Shown: positions 27,901 through 39,030, counted from the stretch's first letter. The stretch: 64,000 bases of DNA from Ciona intestinalis (GCF_000224145.3 NC_020167.2:2158782-2222781), one strand, 5' to 3'. Notes: a model not told the origin generated them from the letters alone. Numbers and translations are program-made.

Positions 27901-28279
27901 TACTTTGTGTGGTACATGTACAAGCATATAGGCTTTGATATTATTTTGTCTGTTGGTGGAATTATAATGGCATTATTTACTGTTGTCACCTCAGGACTCG
28001 TCTTTTTCACGGTGAGTTTTCCAGGTAATAAGTATATCATTATTGAACTTTTACTTTGACAATTTTTAATTTATTTAGACCTACCAAGCAATGACCAACA
28101 TCACAACAAATGAACGTTTAAATTATCGCCGGTATGATTACTTGAAAGATGGCAACGGCTCCTTTAGTAACCCCTTTGACCAAGGTCCTGTAAAAAACAT
28201 GCAGGAGTTCTTCCATTGCAAAGAGCCTTTGGAAACTGTCCCAGATTTGGAACACCGGGGCAGGGTAGATACAGTGTGA
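24904..28279 (+). CDS. Ankyrin-repeat DHHC palmitoyltransferase (HIP14 / ZDHHC17-13 family)
   Basis: Eleven exons (24904-25073, 25140-25281, 25399-25497, 25850-26015, 26313-26446, 26751-26893, 26965-27117, 27185-27278, 27568-27740, 27846-28011, 28079-28279) give 546 residues. An acidic N-terminus leads into about five to six ankyrin repeats (GHSPIHWACLGGH, GAQPIHWACVNGH, GNTPLKLAKG), then four membrane segments with a cysteine-rich loop and DHYC between the second and third pairs, and TTNE after the last. The family transfers palmitate to proteins at the Golgi. DHYC replaces DHHC, as in yeast Akr1. By comparison with the usual motif, C-x2-C-x2-C reads C-x2-T-x2-C and the Cys five residues after DHYC's partner position is Val, so three ligands of one zinc site appear changed. 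Confidence 0.88.
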
Positions 28280-28605
28280 GGGAAAGAGATTTTTGAACTT
28301 GGCAATTTGGCATGTTATATTTGGATCAGTAGCAGCTTGAAGCATTTTGTATATTTTATTTTAAATTTTTAGACCGTGTTTTCTCTACTACACAGTACTT
28401 TATCCTTTATTGTTGCTATATTTATAACAGTACTAACAGGAAAGCTGATAAATTTAACCTGCATTAATGCATATTATTATGATTACAGTTTTAGTAATTT
28501 GAGAATTAGTCTACAGTCCAGAGTTGTACAGAAAGGCTATCAGCTTAAGTTGTTTTACCAACATCAGATAAACACCTTTTTGGAGAAGCATTGATGATAA
28601 TGCTG

Positions 28606-28611
28606 AATAAA
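28606..28611 (+). terminator. Poly(A) signal of the ZDHHC gene
   Basis: AATAAA about 330 bases past the stop codon; a second AATAAA follows near 28717. Confidence 0.5.
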
Positions 28612-28849
28612 TGTAGTAACAGCGCAAAAAATTAGCTTGACACATTTTTTATCATTTTATAGCTCCATGATCCACCAAGGCTACTATTGTAGTGTCAATA
28701 AACTGATTTATAGAAATAAAGTATTCCAGGATATTCAAAGCCCCACTTAATACCCCCACTTAAAACCTAATTATTGTGTAATGTATATCACTATAGATTG
28801 CTTTATTCGTTAATAAGTGAATAACTTTGGGTGATTATTTCTTTTTACT

Positions 28850-28992
28850 AATGTATGGCTGAAAATATTGACAAGTGACTACTAGGTTGGAACTAATTAA
28901 AGTGTTTTGCCCAATGACACATTTGGCAGCAACAGTAGCAGTGATGAACACACAACCTCAGTTAAGAGGCAGGCGCTCCAATCATGCTGCAC
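28850..28992 (-). repeat. tRNA-derived SINE, copy E, head and body only
   Basis: Reversed, it shows the B-box region, TGTGTCATTGGGCAAAACAC and the 'GTATGGCTGA' region, but the tail is missing. Confidence 0.55.
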
Positions 28993-29013
28993 ATAAATTT
29001 GTTTTAATAACTT

Positions 29014-29111
29014 AACTTTTAAAATAACCTGCATCATCGCAATCGCTTATTTATAAAAATAATAAATCAAAATAACTTTTAAAATAACCTGCATCATCGC
29101 AATCGCTTATT
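29014..29111 (+). repeat. Two copies of a 38-bp unit, 60-bp period
   Basis: A 38-bp unit beginning AACTTTTAAAATAACCTGCA occurs at 29014-29051 and again at 29074-29111, apparently without change. Confidence 0.85.
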
Positions 29112-29212
29112 AATTCTGCTTTTTAACTATTAGCAAATGTGTTGTAAACTTTATAAAGATGGTTTATTTCAAAACATATTAAGAACTTTTGAGGATTTGT
29201 CACTGAGTTCCT

Positions 29213-29635
29213 TTAAACATCATTTTCATACATCTTTGGATCTTTTCGGTCCAGTTTTGCTTGAGCTGTAACACCCCAGTCATATGCCATGTATGCCAAC
29301 AGCGCAGCTGCAAAAATATTGCGGTTAAAAGTTTTGTTGTACATTAAAGAACAAATTAAATGAAGACGAAGTGATGGATGACACATATAGTCTTTACAAT
29401 TACAGAGACTATAACTTTTTCACTAAGTTATGAACTTTTGATATAAATAGAGGCACTTACGAATAGCAATCACGAAAAAGCTTTCTCTAGTTCGGCGTAT
29501 CATATTTGGAACTCCCTTTCTGAGGACACCTTTGATTGGATTTTGTTCAAATGCAGACATTGTATAGATGATTTGCTTGTTCACTTTAACACCAAGGTGA
29601 CCAAAACCATGTTGGCGAATTGCTGAAAGTCTCAT
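29213..29635 (-). CDS. UQCRQ: Cytochrome bc1 complex subunit 8 (ubiquinone-binding QP-C)
   Basis: Two exons (29461-29635, 29213-29307) give 89 residues. The motifs SAFEQNPI, KGVPNMIRRTRESFF, a single hydrophobic segment (VIAIPALLAYMAYDWG) and the C-terminal MYENDV match UQCRQ, where vertebrates have SPFEQ, KGIPNVLRRIRESFF, YTWG and AYENDK. It is an inner mitochondrial membrane subunit of complex III, of the usual 80-90 residue length. There is no cleavable presequence, as is normal for this subunit. Confidence 0.88.
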
Positions 29636-30563
29636 TGTTTGTGGCTAAATGTAACGTTTAAATAAAAACTTTGATTCCTGCGCACAAACGTAACAACGGT
29701 AAGCCAAAGAAGAATTCGTTTTGACAAATTTACAACGATATCTGGCGAAACGTTAAACGTAGACCTTACATTTCAAAGTTCTGAATTAGAATTAACAACA
29801 TTAAACTGTGCCACACCTAATTGCGATTATGTTAGTGTAAAGGATTGTCACTAGTACTCAAATAACAAGAAACCTGATACAATCAGCGCCAAACGTATCT
29901 TTAAAAAACTACTTTGACCTCAACAAATGAACAACATTTTGACAGATGTGAAGTTTTAGAGCTTGTTGCTGTAACAGTGGCAGTGTCAACCTTCAGGTGA
30001 CAATCCGCCAAACAATGCACTTCTGATGTCAAAATAACTTTGAACCATCGTAAAGACAAAAGTTTCTTGCAGATTTAGTACATAATACCATAGTTTAATA
30101 ATACAACTTCTTTATTAAACTATGATAATACCAACTACCGCTGAATGTTTTGACTAAAGTGAAGTAGAAACCCTCTAAGAGTCTAATACGATACTTCCTT
30201 TTAATTCTAACATTCCGTCATATCGAGTATGTTTGCTGGTTGCGGTTACAGCACTCAGCACTAAATAATCACAGGTTTCTAGAATATAATTGAATAGAAA
30301 GCAAGTTATATATATCAAGGGATTTATAAAGTATCCACTTACAGAGCAGCCATATTTAGCCTATACCTATAACGATGACTGATCGTGAACGTAATCAAAC
30401 CTGTTTATAAACAACTACCTAAATAAAAAGAATTCAATTCTGTTTTAATATTTTGTTATACAAAAGTTTGCAATTTGCCATAGGCTACTTGCACAATCAT
30501 TCAACAGCACAGCGGAATGGCGTGGCAGTGACACCGATCAACAGCCATATCATGTCTTTTTAA
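29636..30563. other. Intergenic, no feature seen
   Basis: No ORF with coding character, no MITE and no SINE. It probably contains the UQCRQ promoter near 29.65 kb and the 3' UTR of the gene to the right. Confidence 0.45.
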
Positions 30564-32705
30564 TTAAGAAAGCATTTTCCCCATCGTCCGATGCCTTATT
30601 TTCATCTTTAACCAAGTATTTGGGGGCATACATTTAATCGGTAGCTCTCTCGAAAATGGGCCCTGGTTTGGCCCGAGACCCTGTCGGTCAAAGTTCTTGT
30701 TAGTATAAGGCGACAGTTGCCAGTTAAGTTGCCTGTCGAACTTTGTGACCACTCTTTCCGGGAAGTCTTTAATATTAGCGATGACCACCGACCGTTCAGT
30801 ACGCTGGTCTAATCTGTTAAAACACACTTTATGTTAGACGTGAACGCCGCCATATAGCGTGTAACCTTGGGCTGTTATTAATATAAAATAATGCACAGCT
30901 TACAGTGGTAAAAGGTTGTATTCCTCTTCTGATTGCGGTGGTGTTTTCGGCTGGCTGTCAGTTAAAACGACAACTCCACCCGGTTGACTTATCTTGGGTA
31001 ACAAACGGTGTAATTTAGGTCCCTCTGTAATGAATCACAGCCAAGATTAAATTTCACATTGATAACCTCTTTCAAACAAATTTACCGTGGGGCCAGGTCT
31101 GGAACAAAATTTTTGCACGCGCGTTCTGTGTAATCGGTCGACACTTAGTACTGTTTGGTTTGATCCTGAGATCAGGACTTGTGCATGTTGGCATCGGTGA
31201 AGAGTGCCTGCACATACAATGTCTTTAAAAAATGGTTCATCTTTTTGGTTATTTGTCAAGTATACCAATAATGCTTACTTTGGATCTTTATGTATGAGGA
31301 AATGCGTCGCTGTACGTGGCTGTTTGTAAACATATTCCTTAGGTTTCGGTGGCGCAGGAAGCACGTCAGGAAGCCTCGGTAGTCTGTACGGCGTTGAAGA
31401 GTTCGGGTCGAGTTCTTCGTCATCGGGAACTCTGTTCACTACCGCCCTGGTTGGTGGTGGTCGTCTCAGGGCGCCTCTGGTGTGCGAGGTTTTCGGTTTC
31501 AAAGGAGAGCCTTCAGTTCTTGTATTGCGTGGTATTTGTTGGAACGACCGCGCCTGGTACCATCTATAAACACAACCATGGCTTAGTTATATTCGAAATC
31601 TGTTTACCTTATTTGAAACACTGCTATATAGTAGGGTGGGAGAAGATGGGACATCTTTTCATTCCATTTTCTCGTCCCATTTTGTAGTAAACAAAGAACA
31701 TTCAAAGAACTATAAAACCGTATCCTCACGACTCCCATAGACCGTTGTGAATTGTTTAAAAAACGTTCAGGATATTTAGATATTATGGGCTAAAGGTGTC
31801 CCGTTTTTCCCCACCCTACTGTATAATTATATATATATACATTTTGTTATTCGTATGCTTTCTGTTTATTATTTCTATTCGAAAACGGAGCTTGGCTACA
31901 TTCTTAAAGTATCATGTTTTCAGTTATTACCTTTCACAATCGTAAACATACTGATTTAACTCATTCACGAAATATGTGAAATTAGCAACATGATAGTAGT
32001 AATTCATCACAACATCTAATTAAACCGAACTTTCGGAACTCGCTAATAATAAATACTGCGCTTTTTAAATTCAAAACCAAGCCTTGTACGAATCCTTAGG
32101 CGCGTGTAAAATATCGAAACACCGGCAGGACGAAGCGTAAGTTTATATCAGCGTCGTTTTCACACAGTTTTACGGTTCGCATCGCATACAAGCAGTACCT
32201 TATTGCTGTAAACACCTCACTCATTGTAGTTTCTTGTCTGAAATGAGTTGTCATGTACCACAATAATCACAGAACCGTTCTACATCCCGCCGCCAAAGAA
32301 AAACATTTGCGAAATTGTTTTTTAAACACTCGTTCCCAATGTACATCGACTCGTAACTTAATACCACTGCTCTCATACAGAACATTGTGAAAAACTGCCA
32401 CGGGAGGTCATACAACATGGCTGGGTCGCGTCAGATTTCCGTGCGATACCACCAGCAATTGTCCCGTGAATGATTGCGTATATGGTATGTTGAAACGCTA
32501 AAACGGTTAAATTGTCGTACCTAAACTAAGATAAGTGACTTAACATGAATTTGCTCCCTAAAATTTTAAACATAGAAGCAAAACTGATGTTCCATTTTCT
32601 ATAATCTTTCCGTTATAAAAACAACAGCCTGTACCTCATATTGAACAAATCCATTTCCAATTTCTTTCGATAAATTCTCCATTCCTGTTCACTGCTGGTT
32701 GTCAT
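30564..32705 (-). CDS. Unrecognised 287-residue basic, Pro-rich protein
   Basis: Five exons (32635-32705, 31279-31563, 31086-31222, 30904-31024, 30564-30813) join in phase to 287 residues. The start MTTSSEQEWRIYRKKLEMDL is followed by a basic, proline-rich region (RRPPPTRAVVNRVPDD, VLPAPPKPKEYVYKQP), a Cys-containing exon (HCMCRHSSPMPTC) and a more conserved-looking end (ERSVVIANIKDFPERV, NWQLSPYTNKNF, CMPPNTW). There is no signal peptide, membrane segment or known domain. The style recalls small cilium- or sperm-associated proteins, but that is only an impression. The match of five exon phases supports a real gene. A full MITE lies in intron 31564-32634. Confidence 0.65.
31628..31822 (+). 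repeat. MITE, full length, in the first intron of the 287-residue gene
   Basis: Both arms are nearly intact (GTAGGGTGGGAGAAGATGGG ... TTTTTCCCCACCCTACT). Confidence 0.85.
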
Positions 32706-33108
32706 ATTTTTACGCTGATACTTAATACTAATAAGTGTTACCAGTTCATTTTCATATCTAACTTTTACCGTCTATATTAAAATAGGTTAAAGTTTGTGAA
32801 CGTTTTTGAACTGCCTATATATTTAGTGCATTAAACAGTTTGTATAAAAAAATGTGCCTTTAAATGCAGTTTAATTACTTTTAAACATTTCTAAATAATT
32901 AATCTGCACTGTTGTACCTGGCCTTCCACGCTAACCTGTTTTTACCATAAACACTTCAACACCACAGAAAACATGTAAGAAGGGCGGAGTTGTTTTTGTG
33001 TGAAGCGACATTGCTATTCATACCCTGTTCCCCAATGGGTAATTTAACACCTTATTGCTATATAACACCCAATAATGTTGTGCAGACTATCTCTTATTGA
33101 AAGTGTAT

Positions 33109-33286
33109 ATATAGTAGGGTGGGGGGGGGACACCTTCTATTTATTTACTTGTCTCATTTAGATGGCAAACAAAGAACATTTAACAAATTCGAAAATAGAC
33201 TATTGTTAGTTGTTTACAACACAACCTGGTTATTTAAATATTATGCGCTAAAGGTGTGTCGTCTCCTACAGTCCCACCATATATAG
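33109..33286 (+). repeat. MITE, internally shortened
   Basis: The left arm has an expanded G run and lacks the GAAGATG part; the right arm is diverged (GGTGTGTCGTCTCC). Confidence 0.75.
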
Positions 33287-33435
33287 GCATTAGGGTAAGA
33301 ACACATTCCGATTAATAGAAATACTCATTAGTGATAATATTCTTATAGTTTATCTATATGCATATCCCCAGCATACGATAATCAGCAGACGCGCGTAGCC
33401 TGCGTAATTAAGTGTGAAACAGTTTTCGGTCGCCA

Positions 33436-33639
33436 TATAGTAGGGTGGGGGAAGATGGGACACATTTAGCACATAATATACAAGTATCCTGATCGTGTTT
33501 TAAACAATTAACAACGGTCTATAGGGGTCGTGGGGATAAATTTTTATTCTTTATTATTCTTTAATTGATTTTTGTTTACAACCAAATAAGACGAAAAAAT
33601 ATATTGAAAATGTGTTCCATCTTCCCCCACCCTACTATA
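33436..33639 (-). repeat. MITE, full length, reverse
   Basis: Both arms are intact, with a few extra bases in an internal T-rich stretch (TTCTTTATTATTCTTTAATT). Confidence 0.85.
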
Positions 33640-34387
33640 TATAACATATATTATGGTTAATCCTTATTTTGTAAGTAACCAACCTAATGTTGGCATATTA
33701 TTATATGTTGAAACATCATTACATATAGCATCGTATAGCGTCACCTGCGTCTTTTTAGGAATTCTTTCCTGGGTTCATCGTCCATTCGCGTTTTCTGCGG
33801 CATTCATCGGTACGATATGTATTCGCTACATATTGCATCAGTAATTGCTAAAGAATACAATACTGGTTTCAGTTTTACGTTATCATATGAACGCCTATTC
33901 CAATATCGAGTGGTATTGATTCAGGAAGGGACTTCAATCTTGTCCAGTTTGATTTGAGAGCTCAGTTAGAGCACTTTGTACACTCTTCGTGATTTCGAGT
34001 ATGCTTGGTAATAAAAACGGCTTTATAAATTGTCAGTTTTGAAGTTAGTTTGAAATGGTAATTAAATAGTTGTATCAGGTTCGTCACAAAACTCATCGGT
34101 TAGCCCAGTCAATGAATAAGGTTGTATAGGGAAATATTGGCTGTGCACGCATAATATAAACTCTGTTTGTATATTTTCAACAACAGAGGGCTATAAATGG
34201 TGAACACGTGAATTCTATAATATAAAGAAAAGCAATTTGTGATTTCGTGTTTTAGGACTTCCTGAAAAAGACATACGTAAATTTTGCTAGCATTATTACC
34301 TAAACAAGAATGTTTTTCTAAATTATTTATTTGCTGTTTGGGCAATGCTGACAGATCAAATAATATCCAAGTATACAAATCGCCTTT

Positions 34388-34519
34388 CAAACAATTAACA
34401 ACGGTTTAAGAGAGTCGTGAAGATAACGTTTTTTAATTCCTTGAATGTTTTTTGTTTACTACCAAATCGGACAAGAAAATAGAATGAAAAAGTGTCCTAT
34501 CTTCCCCTATTCTACTATA
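34388..34519 (-). repeat. MITE, 5'-truncated
   Basis: It starts at the AACAATTAACAACGG core; the right arm CCTATCTTCCCCTATTCTAC is present. Confidence 0.75.
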
Positions 34520-35020
34520 TAATCAATCTAATTGCGTAAACCACATAAAACTCACTCCGCTTCGTATAATATAACTATATACATAAGTGTACAACGCATA
34601 CCTAAATGCTATATATATATAAAACCACACGTTTAACACCTAATTAAATTTCCTATAAACTTATATAAATTTCTGTTATGTGTACCACATATAACTATAA
34701 ATCCTGTACAACCACAAACGCCTTAATGCTATACTACTACATATACTTATATGTACCACAAATACCTCGTTCTTGAGCTACAAATACTGCACAGCAGATG
34801 TTGTAACACGCTGAGTGCAATTATCATCAAAATTCCAGTGCAAAGGCTAAAGTGCTGCCAGCTGTTTAAGCGTGACTTCAGTTGTTTTCATACCTGGCGA
34901 AAATAAAACCGCGTAATTAAGTTTGATATAAAAAGGGTAAAAATAAGAAAAGAAGTTAAATATTTGGATATTGCTTTTGTACATACCAGAATATTAAACT
35001 ATTACTGTAACTATGAGACA

Positions 35021-35214
35021 GTAGGATGGGGGAAGGTGGGACCCTTTTTAACTCTATTTTCTCGTCCCATTCAGTAGTAAACAAAGAACATTTAAAAGTA
35101 AAATATGAAACTATGTCCTCACGACTCTCATAGACCGTTGTTAATTGTTTAAAACGCGATCAGGATATCTGGATATTATGTGTTAAAGGTGTTCCATCTT
35201 CCCCCACCCTACTA
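35021..35214 (+). repeat. MITE, full length
   Basis: Both arms are present, followed by a (TA)n run that begins at its terminal TA. Confidence 0.85.
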
Positions 35215-35545
35215 TATATATATATATATAACTTTTTTTGTTTTACAACATCGCAAAATAGTAATAAGTCCGCACCCTTGTACTCGATATCATATTTATT
35301 GTTCTAGATAAAGGGTAATAATCCTAGCCAGTGAGCTATAACGTAACGACATAGATTAAATAGATTATTACGATATAGAATACAAGTATACTATGTAGAA
35401 ATCATACACTATCAAACGAGACTACCTTGGGCAATACGACACGTTACACAACGACTGCAAACAGAGACTGATCATGTGAAACAAAGAATATTGAGAAACA
35501 ACGATAAAAAGACGCGCGAAAGAAAGATGCCTCGCGCGTAATCAG

Positions 35546-35597
35546 TGACGTCACGACATGCGCTACCGTGCTCGCGCCAAAACCGTTGGTGACGTCA
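35546..35597. promoter_or_regulatory. Paired CRE palindromes in a CpG-rich patch
   Basis: TGACGTCA occurs at 35546-35553 and 35590-35597 in a short GC/CpG-rich stretch (GCGCGTAATC, GCTCGCGCC) unlike the AT-rich surroundings. It could be a promoter for the olfactomedin exon's gene, 300 bases downstream. Confidence 0.35.
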
Positions 35598-35689
35598 CAA
35601 CAGGCGCGAAAATGTTGACGCGCCCAAAACCCCACAGAGTTCGGACATAACAAATAGAAACGTTTTTCGTCACAAAACGATGCATTTCT

Positions 35690-35842
35690 AACCCCCAATT
35701 TCTTGTCGCATCTGGTAGTAAACAAAAAAATCATAGAATTAATTCTCGAGATCCCATAGACCGTTGTTAATTGTTTAAAACACGATTGGGATATTTAAAC
35801 AATATGTGATAAAGGTGTCCCATCTTTCCCCACCCCACTATA
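35690..35842 (+). repeat. MITE, left arm lost
   Basis: It begins at the TCTTGTCGCATCTGG part of the core; the right arm CCCATCTTTCCCCACCCC is present. Confidence 0.75.
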
Positions 35843-35897
35843 TAAACATAGTACTTGTACAACATACTGTCTTTACACTTTTTCCCTATTTTTTCAG

Positions 35898-36006
35898 GAA
35901 AAACGTGATGATTGATTACAACCCAAGAAACCGGTATATTTACGCTTGGGATGACGGTTACCAGGTGGCGTACAAGAGCACAGTGGATCAAAGTGGGGGC
36001 AGATTA
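35898..36006 (+). CDS. Orphan exon of an olfactomedin-domain protein, cut by a gap
   Basis: After a good acceptor (CTATTTTTTCAG) one frame reads VMIDYNPRNRYIYAWDDGYQ, then VAYKST, up to the N run. Olfactomedin domains carry 'YNPRD..LY.WDNG..v.Y' near their C-terminal end, so this should be the last or next-to-last exon of an OLF-domain gene on the plus strand. No other OLF exon was found upstream in 32.7-35.9 kb, and the sequence right of the gap does not continue it. The rest may be in the gap, or the join may be wrong. Confidence 0.6.
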
Positions 36007-36056
36007 NNNNNNNNNNNNNNNNNNNNNNNNNNNNNNNNNNNNNNNNNNNNNNNNNN
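36007..36056. other. Assembly gap (50 N)
   Basis: It separates the olfactomedin exon (plus strand) from the globin gene (minus strand), whose last exon is also missing here. Confidence 0.95.
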
Positions 36057-36202
36057 TTTTGTTAGAGCCGCAGGGCTACAGGATAGTTTTTGTTGTAAAT
36101 ACTCTTTGTTTACTAATAAATGCGAAGGTAAAATGAATTTTAAAATTGCCAATGATCATCGACCTTTAACGCTTGCAGGTGCTTTTACAACATTAAACTC
36201 AC

Positions 36203-39030
36203 GTCAAAATTCACGGGTGCGACTCCATGGTACGCATGCCTTTGGCCAAGCCACACCAAGTGATCAGTGAAATTAGTTGGTAACTCAATCAGATCAACCA
36301 AGCGCCCCACAGCCCGCGCGACCCTGTGAAGAAATGAATTTTACAAAGGCATTATTGCAAATTGAAACATATATTAGGTTGGGGTATGATGGTATGTGAT
36401 TTCATTCTATTTTTGTGGCCTGATTGGTAGCAAACAAAAAAAACAACAAAAGAAGTATATTAGGGTGGGGGGAGATGGGACACCGTTTCATTATATTTTC
36501 TCGTCCCATTTAATAGTAAACAAGGAACATTCAACGAAATATAAAACTATATCCTCACGACTTCTATAGACCGTTGTTAATTGTTTAAAACACGATCAGT
36601 ATATTTGGATATTAGGTGCTAAAGGTGTCCCATCTTTCCTCACCCTACTATATATAAAGTTAACGCAGCCTTACGACTATATAATAATGTTGTTCACTGT
36701 TTATCAGAAAACATGGGGTATCCCAGTACTACACATACGGTACGGTAATTCGTACTGTAAAACCAAAAAAATGTACAAAAAATTTAACATTTTCCAGCAC
36801 CTGTTAGCGTGATACACCACGCGAGAATTGTTTCGCATTTGCTCCAATGTAAAACTCTCATTACTGGACAAGCTTAGTTGAGAAAATAAATATCGCGTCT
36901 GTGGTGCATCGTTAAACAATCTGCAGAAATACATGTGTATGTTTAGAACACCATAAGACAGCTTTATTATTAGGGACAACCAATAAGTTGTCTTATATGG
37001 CTTCACAGTAATACGTGTATCGCGTGCATTATATCTTTTTAATGCCTTTTTAATCGGTACGATCGATTTCCAGCTTGCTGTTTTATAGCGCCGCAGGCAG
37101 GTCTAATGTAACGCAGCCTTGTATAATGTAGTATGTGTTGTCTTGTGTAACGTCACAGATCATATACAGCTTTGGTGTAATCTTGAAGCCCTTATCAGAT
37201 CACATTTTCGTTTCGTCCCATTTGAAAGTAAACAAAGAATATTTACAGGCTTATATATTCGTAGCTTCAAGACTCTGATCGAAAGAGCTAGGTTCATTGT
37301 TAAAAACAAAATCACCAAACATAGCATGTATAGGCGCTAACGGTATTCTATGTATCACCCCACGGCCGACAGTAAAATATCATATCAATGGATTGACCGA
37401 TTAGGTCGATCTGACAAATTTGAACGTTATTTTTAAACACGCTTATTGCAGCATAAACAACTTAAACATTTACGTGAGTAACTTTACATACCGATGAAGT
37501 ACAAGCATTCCTACAGTTTCATAACCGAACCCCTTTAATGTATTCCACGAGTCCTGTATGTTGATAATGTCCGACCGCTTTAGTCCTTCGTCGGCTGGCG
37601 GCACTGTGGTACTCACAGTCGGTGCCACAGAACCTGCTGCTAAAAAGTTAACCGTGTTTACAACCAAAGTGGGTTGTCTGCCTTTAGCCAGAAGTTTGCA
37701 GATTCAAAGCTCTTATACGCTGCTATACCTTTGTGGGTGTCTTGCATCGTCGGGAAGACACTTTATGTCATTAAGTCAATTACTTCAACTCATAGTGGTC
37801 ACTAATAAAGTTGTCTAAAATTATCAGCTATACATTATGTAAAAATCGCCCGCAAAAAATTACCCTAAAAAATAATTACGCACAAAGATAATTATTACCC
37901 ATGGGTAAATACGTGGTAAACGTAAAGGGCACGAGGTGTGTGAAACAGACCACTCTAGAGGGCATGAGGTGTGTGAAACAGACCACCCGTATTAAGATTT
38001 CGTTTCCCCGCACGCGAGGTTAAAAAAGTTACACATTATTTCACATCCATGTTCGATGCACTTCCACGCGTGCGTTTCATGTATATATACCTGTTACGCA
38101 TGTGAGCCAGTTCGAATTACACACGGAATTTCCGCAGCAGCATGAACAAAAGTAATTCGGTCCGTTGACGCATTGGTTGTTAGGATTTGGGGTTGACATT
38201 GACTGAAATAACAAAATAGCGTTAAATCGTAATCGAAATTCTAACAACAAACATTAAAACGATGAACGACTATAACGCTGTAATTTACCTGCATAATGTG
38301 ATTTTCACATACGCCAGAGTTTTTACATCCCTTTCTAATATTTATTGTATTCCCACGCCTCCGTACTTCGTTGTAACAAACCTGTATATAGATTACAGCA
38401 ATTAAGAGAGTTCAACTATAATAAGGGTGTGTTGCGATACAGAAGTCAGAAAGATTAAAAAAAATATGCCAGTACACATTGAACAAATCTGAGATTTACA
38501 AAAAATATAGCGTAAAAACAAGAACGACAGTTTAAAGTTAAATGACATCAACTATGTATACCCTCAGGTAAAACAACTTTTGGGGAGTCCCGACAAAAAC
38601 GTCTATATGGAACGAGTTATATTACAGCATGGGCATTTATAGGTTGCAACATCAGTGTTATACAAACATAAAAGTGCACGTGCATCGGTAATATCCTTTT
38701 CAACCTGGTTATTGAAGCAGGTTCTTAGTCCACCACTTCTTCTGCACACGTTGTTTCCACCCAAGACATTACATGTCCAACAATTCAAACCTGCAAAAAT
38801 ATATTTACTCGTAAGCGCGGGCCCAAGGTGTGTAAAAAATACCCACGTTGTAAAAGCCTTCGTTGCCCCGTCTCGCAGAAATAACGAGTTAAGCAAGTTG
38901 GGCGGGAGTAAATACGTTTCTATTTAAAGACTGTACAGTCGATGCTTTTAAAAAAATTGAAAATAAACTTACCGCTAACAAAGATGATTGCAAACGTCGA
39001 AAATAAGATAAGACCACAAATTATTTTCAT
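36203..39030 (-). CDS. Secreted Ly6/uPAR-domain protein fused to a globin (3' end missing)
   Basis: Seven exons (38973-39030, 38705-38790, 38289-38381, 38091-38202, 37492-37639, 36801-36920, 36203-36323) run in phase for 246 codons. A signal peptide (MKIICGLILFSTFAIIFVS) precedes one Ly6/uPAR three-finger domain (NCWTC, TCFNNQVC, GCKNSGVC, CSCCCGNSVCNSN). A Thr/Pro linker leads into a globin: A helix DIINIQDSW, LFNDAP, CD-corner YLF, then YHANRVARAV and WLGQRHAYHGVAPVNF. The distal (E7) and proximal (F8) histidines are 32 residues apart, as in neuroglobin. The globin introns match the ancient B-helix (phase 2) and G-helix (phase 0) positions. The final exon (G-H helices) is not visible and is probably in the gap. 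The globin part has no ATG of its own. Independent transcripts cannot be excluded. Confidence 0.72.
36374..36440 (+). repeat. MITE fragment
   Basis: It has only the left arm (TTAGGTTGGGGTATGATGG) and part of the core, directly before a fuller copy. Confidence 0.55.
36457..36649 (+). repeat. MITE, full length, in globin intron
   Basis: Both arms are present. It lies in the globin E-helix intron 36324-36800. Confidence 0.85.
37198..37362 (+). repeat. MITE, old and degenerate
   Basis: The core (TTTCGTCCCATTTGAAAGTA) is clear; both ends are eroded. It lies in the globin B-helix intron. Confidence 0.6.
37671..38050 (+). repeat. SINE, copy F, diverged, between Ly6 and globin exons
   Basis: The body (CATCGTCGGGAAGACACTTT, CAGCTATACAT) and tail (CACGCGAGGTTAAA) match the SINE family. 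An internal ~27-bp unit (GGCACGAGGTGTGTGAAACA) is duplicated at 37928 and 37961. It occupies most of the intron joining the Ly6 and globin parts. Confidence 0.6.
38815..38895 (+). repeat. SINE tail fragment
   Basis: CAAGGTGTGTAAAAAATACC ... CGTTGCCCCGTCTCG matches the 3' part of the SINE family. It is in the first intron of the Ly6-globin gene. Confidence 0.45.

Larger units (their letters stand above)
32706..35897. other. MITE-rich intergenic region
   Basis: No gene could be supported over about 3.2 kb. It holds five MITE copies or fragments, AT microsatellites near 34.6 and 35.2 kb, and a small CpG-rich patch near 35.5 kb. Confidence 0.6.

Noticed and set aside
33653-33844. 63-residue hydrophobic ORF on the plus strand
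   Set aside because: It starts in a MITE flank, with no splice signals or family match. It was considered as an upstream olfactomedin exon and does not fit.
34790-34900. Minus-strand segment reading WQHFSLCTGILMIIALSV, like a membrane helix
   Set aside because: It has a weak acceptor, no in-phase partner exons and stops on either side. Not enough for a gene.
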